From: Halobacteria archaeon HArc-gm2
Lineage (GTDB): Archaea; Halobacteriota; Halobacteria; Halobacteriales; Haloarculaceae
DNA length: 64,000 bases
Reading direction: 5' to 3'
NCBI GenBank assembly: GCA_025517465.1
Contig: JAOPKE010000007.1
Span: forward strand, 1 to 64,000
Shown: positions 60,853-64,000 of the stretch, one piece after another
How the letters are laid out: the number at the start of each line of letters is the position of its first letter
How positions within the stretch are numbered: position 1 is the stretch's first letter
Made by a program: the position numbers and the translations under genes
Notes under the pieces: model-generated
Seen by the model: the letters and a program-made list of their open reading frames with translations, nothing else
What the model was told of the DNA's origin: nothing
The model's database searches: none

Positions 60853-61704
60853 ATGATTATTCCCGGGTCAGCGACGCAGGCGTTCGCGGCGGCGCTGGCC
60901 GACGCCACCGGCGAGCCCCTCGGTCGCGCCGAGTACGAGCGGTTCCCCGACGGCGAGGTGATGGCGAGCGTGCCGGGCGAGGTGTCGGGGCGCGCGGTGG
61001 TCGTCGCCTCGACCGTCTCCACCGATGCCCACGTCGAACTCCTCCAGCTACAGGATGCGGCGCGCGAGGCGGGCGCCGACGAGGTGGTCACCGTCCTCCC
61101 GTACATGGGCTACGCCCGCCAGGACGAGGCGTTCAAGGCCGGCCAGCCGGTCTCCTCCCGGGCGGTGGCGCGGGCCATCTCCACCGGAACCGACCAGGTG
61201 CTCACGGTGAACCCTCACGAGGAAGCAGTGTGCGAGTTCTTCGACGTCCCCGCGGAACCGGTCGACGCCGCCGGACGGCTGGCCGAGCCGCTCCCCGGCG
61301 ACCTGGCGGACCCGCTCTTCCTCTCGCCCGACGAGGGCGCCGTCGACATCGCCCAGACGGTGCGGGACTCGTACGGCGACGGCGAGACGGACTACTTCGA
61401 GAAGGACCGTGACTACGACACCGGCGACGTCGAGATCACGCCGAGCGACGCCGACGTGGCCGAGCGGGACGTCGTGCTCACCGACGACATCATCGCGACG
61501 GGGTCGACGATGAGCGAGGCCGTCGCGGTGCTGAACGACCGCGGTGCGGGCCGGGTGTTCGTCTCCTGTGTCCACCCGATGCTGGCGACCAACGCGCTGA
61601 CGAAACTCCAGGGCGCCGGCGTCGAACGCGTCTACGGCACCGACACCATCGAGCGCGCGGTGAGCGCCGTGAGCGCCGCGCCCGCGGTGGCCGACGAACT
61701 GTAG
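60853..61704 (+). CDS. prs: Ribose-phosphate diphosphokinase (PRPP synthase)
   Basis: This protein of 283 residues makes PRPP from ribose-5-phosphate and ATP for nucleotide, histidine and cofactor synthesis. It is the archaeal type of about 285 residues. The PRPP loop is VVLTDDIIATGSTMSEAV, with YMGYARQDEAF (catalytic loop) and the C-terminal VYGTDTIERAVSAVS. ATG 60853 (MIIPGSATQAFAAAL) is chosen over 60715. PRPP from this enzyme is used by PyrE, also encoded in this window. Confidence 0.95.
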   Translation: MIIPGSATQAFAAALADATGEPLGRAEYERFPDGEVMASVPGEVSGRAVVVASTVSTDAHVELLQLQDAAREAGADEVVTVLPYMGYARQDEAFKAGQPVSSRAVARAISTGTDQVLTVNPHEEAVCEFFDVPAEPVDAAGRLAEPLPGDLADPLFLSPDEGAVDIAQTVRDSYGDGETDYFEKDRDYDTGDVEITPSDADVAERDVVLTDDIIATGSTMSEAVAVLNDRGAGRVFVSCVHPMLATNALTKLQGAGVERVYGTDTIERAVSAVSAAPAVADEL

Positions 61705-61783
61705 CCCTCTCCTGCGTGGTGACTCCGGGGAACGCTGTAACCGGGCGACAGCCATATTGCCCGTCTCTCGCTAGATGGTACCG

Positions 61784-62083
61784 ATGGACGAACAGGAGAT
61801 CGTCGACCGGGCGGAGGTGCTCGAGGACCCCGGCGACCTGTTCCCGGACGGCGCCGTCGACGAGCCACGCTGGGTGGCCGAGGACCCCGAGACGGGCTCT
61901 CGCGGGATCGGCCAGTTCGAACTGGAGGCGCGCGTGAACCTCGTCCACGCCGTCGCCGCCCACCGCGAGGACCCGGAGACCGACGTCGGGTACGTGAGCG
62001 TCGGCCGTGACCGCACCTACGAGATGCGCTGGCGGAACGACGAGCGACTCGCCGACCGGGTTCGCGACGCGCTGGGGCTGTAG
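61784..62083 (+). CDS. Conserved haloarchaeal protein, about 99 aa
   Basis: ATG 61784 (MDEQEIVDRAEVLEDPGDLF) is taken as the start; an ATG 9 bp earlier is also possible. The protein is acidic, alternating helix and strand, with RWVAEDPETGSRGIGQFELEA-type text seen as RWVAEDPETG and FELEARVNLVHAVAAH. It belongs, from memory, to a short family of haloarchaeal proteins with no known role. It lies 80 bp after prs on the same strand. Confidence 0.75.
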   Translation: MDEQEIVDRAEVLEDPGDLFPDGAVDEPRWVAEDPETGSRGIGQFELEARVNLVHAVAAHREDPETDVGYVSVGRDRTYEMRWRNDERLADRVRDALGL

Positions 62084-62117
62084 CGGGAGTGGCTCGCCGT
62101 CAAGCGACTGCAGCCGG

Positions 62118-62210
62118 TCACCACTTCGCCAGTCCGGCCCGGCCGTGGTGGTAAGTGAGGATGCCGAGGAAGGCGGCGACGTGAGTGAACGCCGTGGCGG
62201 CGGCCGGCAC
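62118..62210 (-). pseudogene. C-terminal fragment of an MFS transporter gene
   Basis: About 28 codons on the minus strand end in TGA and match the last residues of the complete MFS gene at 62675: here FTHVAAFLGILTYHHGRAG, there FTGVFAFLGILSYDHGRAG, and both end in KW. Upstream of the matched stretch a stop codon appears in frame and similarity ends. The rest of this second transporter copy is missing, so it is a remnant of a former tandem duplicate. Confidence 0.8.
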
Positions 62211-62248
62211 CCCGCCGGGTTTATTTCACCGGGAAGTGGAGTAGCCGT

Positions 62249-62659
62249 ATGTACAACCGGGACTGGTTCTGGGCGTCGGTGGACGACGTCCTCGCCGCTA
62301 TCGGCTTCCTGTTCGTCCTGGTGCCGGTGCTGGGCGTGACGACGCGGTTCGCCGAACCTCCGGGCTCCGTCGAGTGGGTGGTCCTCGTCCTCCTGTCGGC
62401 GGTCGCCGGCGCGGTGTATCGCCAGCGCGGTCACGACATCGGCGACCTCGGGAGCTTCGTTCTCGCGGCGACTATTGCCCTGTTTCCGGCCGTCGTGCTG
62501 GTGACTGCGCTTCTCGCTCCCGTCGGACTGGCGGGGTCGGACGAGGGCGGCGTACTCATATTCGGCGTCGCGTACGCCATCGCGTACTGGTACGCCTACC
62601 GCGGCGGTCGCGAGCGCGTCCGGGGAGGGGCGAGCGAGACGTCCGCCGAATCGGCGTGA
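62249..62659 (+). CDS. Membrane protein, four helices (136 aa)
   Basis: This protein begins MYNRDWFWASVDDVLAAIGF and has about four membrane helices. A TATA-like TTTATTTC about 30 bp before the ATG marks it as its own transcript. It lies between an MFS fragment and the complete MFS gene on the opposite strand, which suggests that it entered or survived there during decay of the duplicate. Function unknown. Confidence 0.75.
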   Translation: MYNRDWFWASVDDVLAAIGFLFVLVPVLGVTTRFAEPPGSVEWVVLVLLSAVAGAVYRQRGHDIGDLGSFVLAATIALFPAVVLVTALLAPVGLAGSDEGGVLIFGVAYAIAYWYAYRGGRERVRGGASETSAESA

Positions 62660-62674
62660 CCGGTGGCCAGACTG

Positions 62675-63943
62675 CTACCACTTCGTTAGCCCGGCGCGGC
62701 CGTGGTCGTAGGAGAGGATTCCGAGGAACGCGAACACGCCGGTGAAGGCCGCGGCCGCGCCGAGGTAGAACACCCATTCCATGCCGGCGTTGGTCATGAG
62801 CCAGCCGCCGGCAAGCGGTGCGAGAATCGAACCGGGCCGCCAGACGAGGTCACGGACGCCGAAACTGGCTGCGACGCCCGAACCGGTGCCCTCGTCGGCG
62901 AACAGGGCCATGCTCGCCGGTTCGCGGATGGAGTCGGCCACGCCGAGGAGCCCCGTGACGACCAGTAGCGGAATGAATGCCGGCGAGAGGTCACCGAAGA
63001 AGGGGAAGACGGCCGGCAGCCCGAGCGCAGTGCCGATCGCGGGCGTGAACGGGACGACGATAGCGACGGCCCCGTAGAATAGCCCGCCGAGGAAGACGAA
63101 CCGTGCGCGGCCGAACCTGTCCGAGAGGCCGCCCATGTAGGGCTGACTGAGCATGTTAGTGAACTTCTCTGCGGAGACGATCACCGCCACGGCCGTCGCA
63201 CCGGCCGCCGCGGCGTTCCCCTCGGCGGTGAACCCGAGGCCGCCGCGTGCGACCGACACGCCGGCGAAAATGGGGACCCAGGTCCGGACGAGGGTCACGG
63301 CGACGGCGTACTGGGCGCGAAAACTCGTGATCGTGAGGATGCGGCGATTGAGCGCCATGTCGGAGAAGGCAAAGCCCTCGACGGTGGTCTCGTCGGGCTC
63401 GACCCAGCGCCACACCGCCGCGAACGCGCCGGCGGTGATGACCATCAGCACGCCGAACACCGCGCCGAAGCCGAAGGCGTCGTACAGCACGCCGGCGGAC
63501 ATCGCTCCGCCGATAGAGGCCGCGAAGCGCCAGGCGTTAGACACGCCGATGGTGTTCCCACGGCCGTCGTCTCGCGCGAGTTCGCCGACCAGCGCGAGTG
63601 CGAGTAACCCCGCCGTCGTCGCGGCGACGCCCTGGAGCCCTCTGACCAGAATGAATCCCAGGGACGTCCCGATGAACGGGAACGCGGCGTAGGCAGCGGT
63701 CGCCAGCCCCAGTCCGACGAGCAGGATGAACCGCTTGTCGAAGCGGTCCCCGAGGTACGCGACCGGGATGACCGCGACGGCCTGAGCCAGCGTCAGCCCG
63801 GTCACGAACATCCCGGCGACCAGCCCCGTCGCCCCCAGTAATTCGATGTAAGTGGATAGCAGTGTCAGCAGCGTCACCAGCCCGTAGGCGTTGGCGAAGC
63901 GGGTGAAAAACAACGCCCGTAGTTGTCGCTTCGTATCGGTCAC
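62675..63943 (-). CDS. Major facilitator superfamily transporter
   Basis: This protein of 422 residues (GTG start) has 12 membrane helices of the MFS. Signature-like loop VAYLGDRFDKRF between helices 2 and 3 and MGGLSDRFGRARF between helices 8 and 9 are clear. It is of the drug or metabolite efflux-like type, substrate unknown. The C-terminal half ends ILSYDHGRAGLTKW, matching the fragment at 62118. The first codon is about 55 bp from the window edge. Confidence 0.9.
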   Translation of the reverse strand: MTDTKRQLRALFFTRFANAYGLVTLLTLLSTYIELLGATGLVAGMFVTGLTLAQAVAVIPVAYLGDRFDKRFILLVGLGLATAAYAAFPFIGTSLGFILVRGLQGVAATTAGLLALALVGELARDDGRGNTIGVSNAWRFAASIGGAMSAGVLYDAFGFGAVFGVLMVITAGAFAAVWRWVEPDETTVEGFAFSDMALNRRILTITSFRAQYAVAVTLVRTWVPIFAGVSVARGGLGFTAEGNAAAAGATAVAVIVSAEKFTNMLSQPYMGGLSDRFGRARFVFLGGLFYGAVAIVVPFTPAIGTALGLPAVFPFFGDLSPAFIPLLVVTGLLGVADSIREPASMALFADEGTGSGVAASFGVRDLVWRPGSILAPLAGGWLMTNAGMEWVFYLGAAAAFTGVFAFLGILSYDHGRAGLTKW

Positions 63944-64000
63944 TGACTGTCTGGTCAGTACAGGACTAAAAACGCCTTTCGAATCGGTCGCCGTCTGCGA

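Overview
The window is a 64 kb piece of a haloarchaeal (class Halobacteria) chromosome. The DNA is very GC-rich and the proteins are loaded with Asp and Glu. Marker genes are archaeal or haloarchaeal: PCNA, the primase large subunit PriL, RPA with its partner Rpap, the Hjc resolvase, NMD3, TiaS, Taw2, CheF, a doubled TatC and many Tat signal peptides. TATA-like boxes often lie about 25-30 bp before the start codon, which implies leaderless mRNAs. I found no rRNA gene, tRNA gene, CRISPR array or complete transposase. Most genes look like ordinary chromosomal housekeeping genes.

Layout. 0-6 kb: SDR oxidoreductase, ManC-type nucleotidyltransferase, rpa3-rpap3 operon, glutaryl-CoA dehydrogenase. 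6-15 kb: HPP membrane protein, glutamine amidotransferase, an alpha/beta hydrolase lacking its nucleophile, a Na+/H+ antiporter with a TrkA tail, an htpX-pspAB stress operon, and an integrase-like/CheF fusion. 15-25 kb: epimerase, TspO, divergent tatCo/tatCt, an RHH regulator with a YhhQ transporter, AhpD-like protein, RlmE, a HEPN-like unknown, and an orphan Dam methylase. 25-37 kb: copper nitrite reductase, pcn, priL, a SWIM zinc-finger protein, hjc, pyrE, a purine permease. 37-48 kb: PAP2 phosphatase, glutaredoxin, COG1395 regulator, tiaS, an Nramp-like transporter coupled to a P-loop protein, a ThiN regulator, a threonine-synthase-like enzyme. 48-64 kb: secreted GH5 glycosidase, taw2, an HDWE-motif surface protein, nmd3, moaA, hemL, DUF4349 lipoprotein, HD protein, prs, and an MFS transporter next to a fragment of a second copy.

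Two families of non-coding repeats are the most unusual content. The first (called R here) has 11 copies of about 100-155 bp. Each has conserved end boxes (TGAAAGGG at one end, GGGCTTTC then TGTTG at the other), conserved internal boxes, and arms that differ in sequence but stay complementary. Several copies form head-to-head pairs, and two pairs (36.7 and 40.6 kb) share a further conserved centre, giving composite elements of about 430-490 bp. The second family (called M) consists of four short palindromic elements ending in ATAGTGGTGGTTGTAA-type inverted repeats. All four are flanked by TC on the left and CA on the right, and three overlap the TGA stop codon of the adjacent gene.

Functionally the window mixes DNA replication and repair, RNA modification and ribosome export, cofactor and nucleotide synthesis (MoaA, HemL, Prs, PyrE), and cell-surface export (the Tat translocase plus Tat substrates such as NirK, the GH5 enzyme and the HDWE protein).
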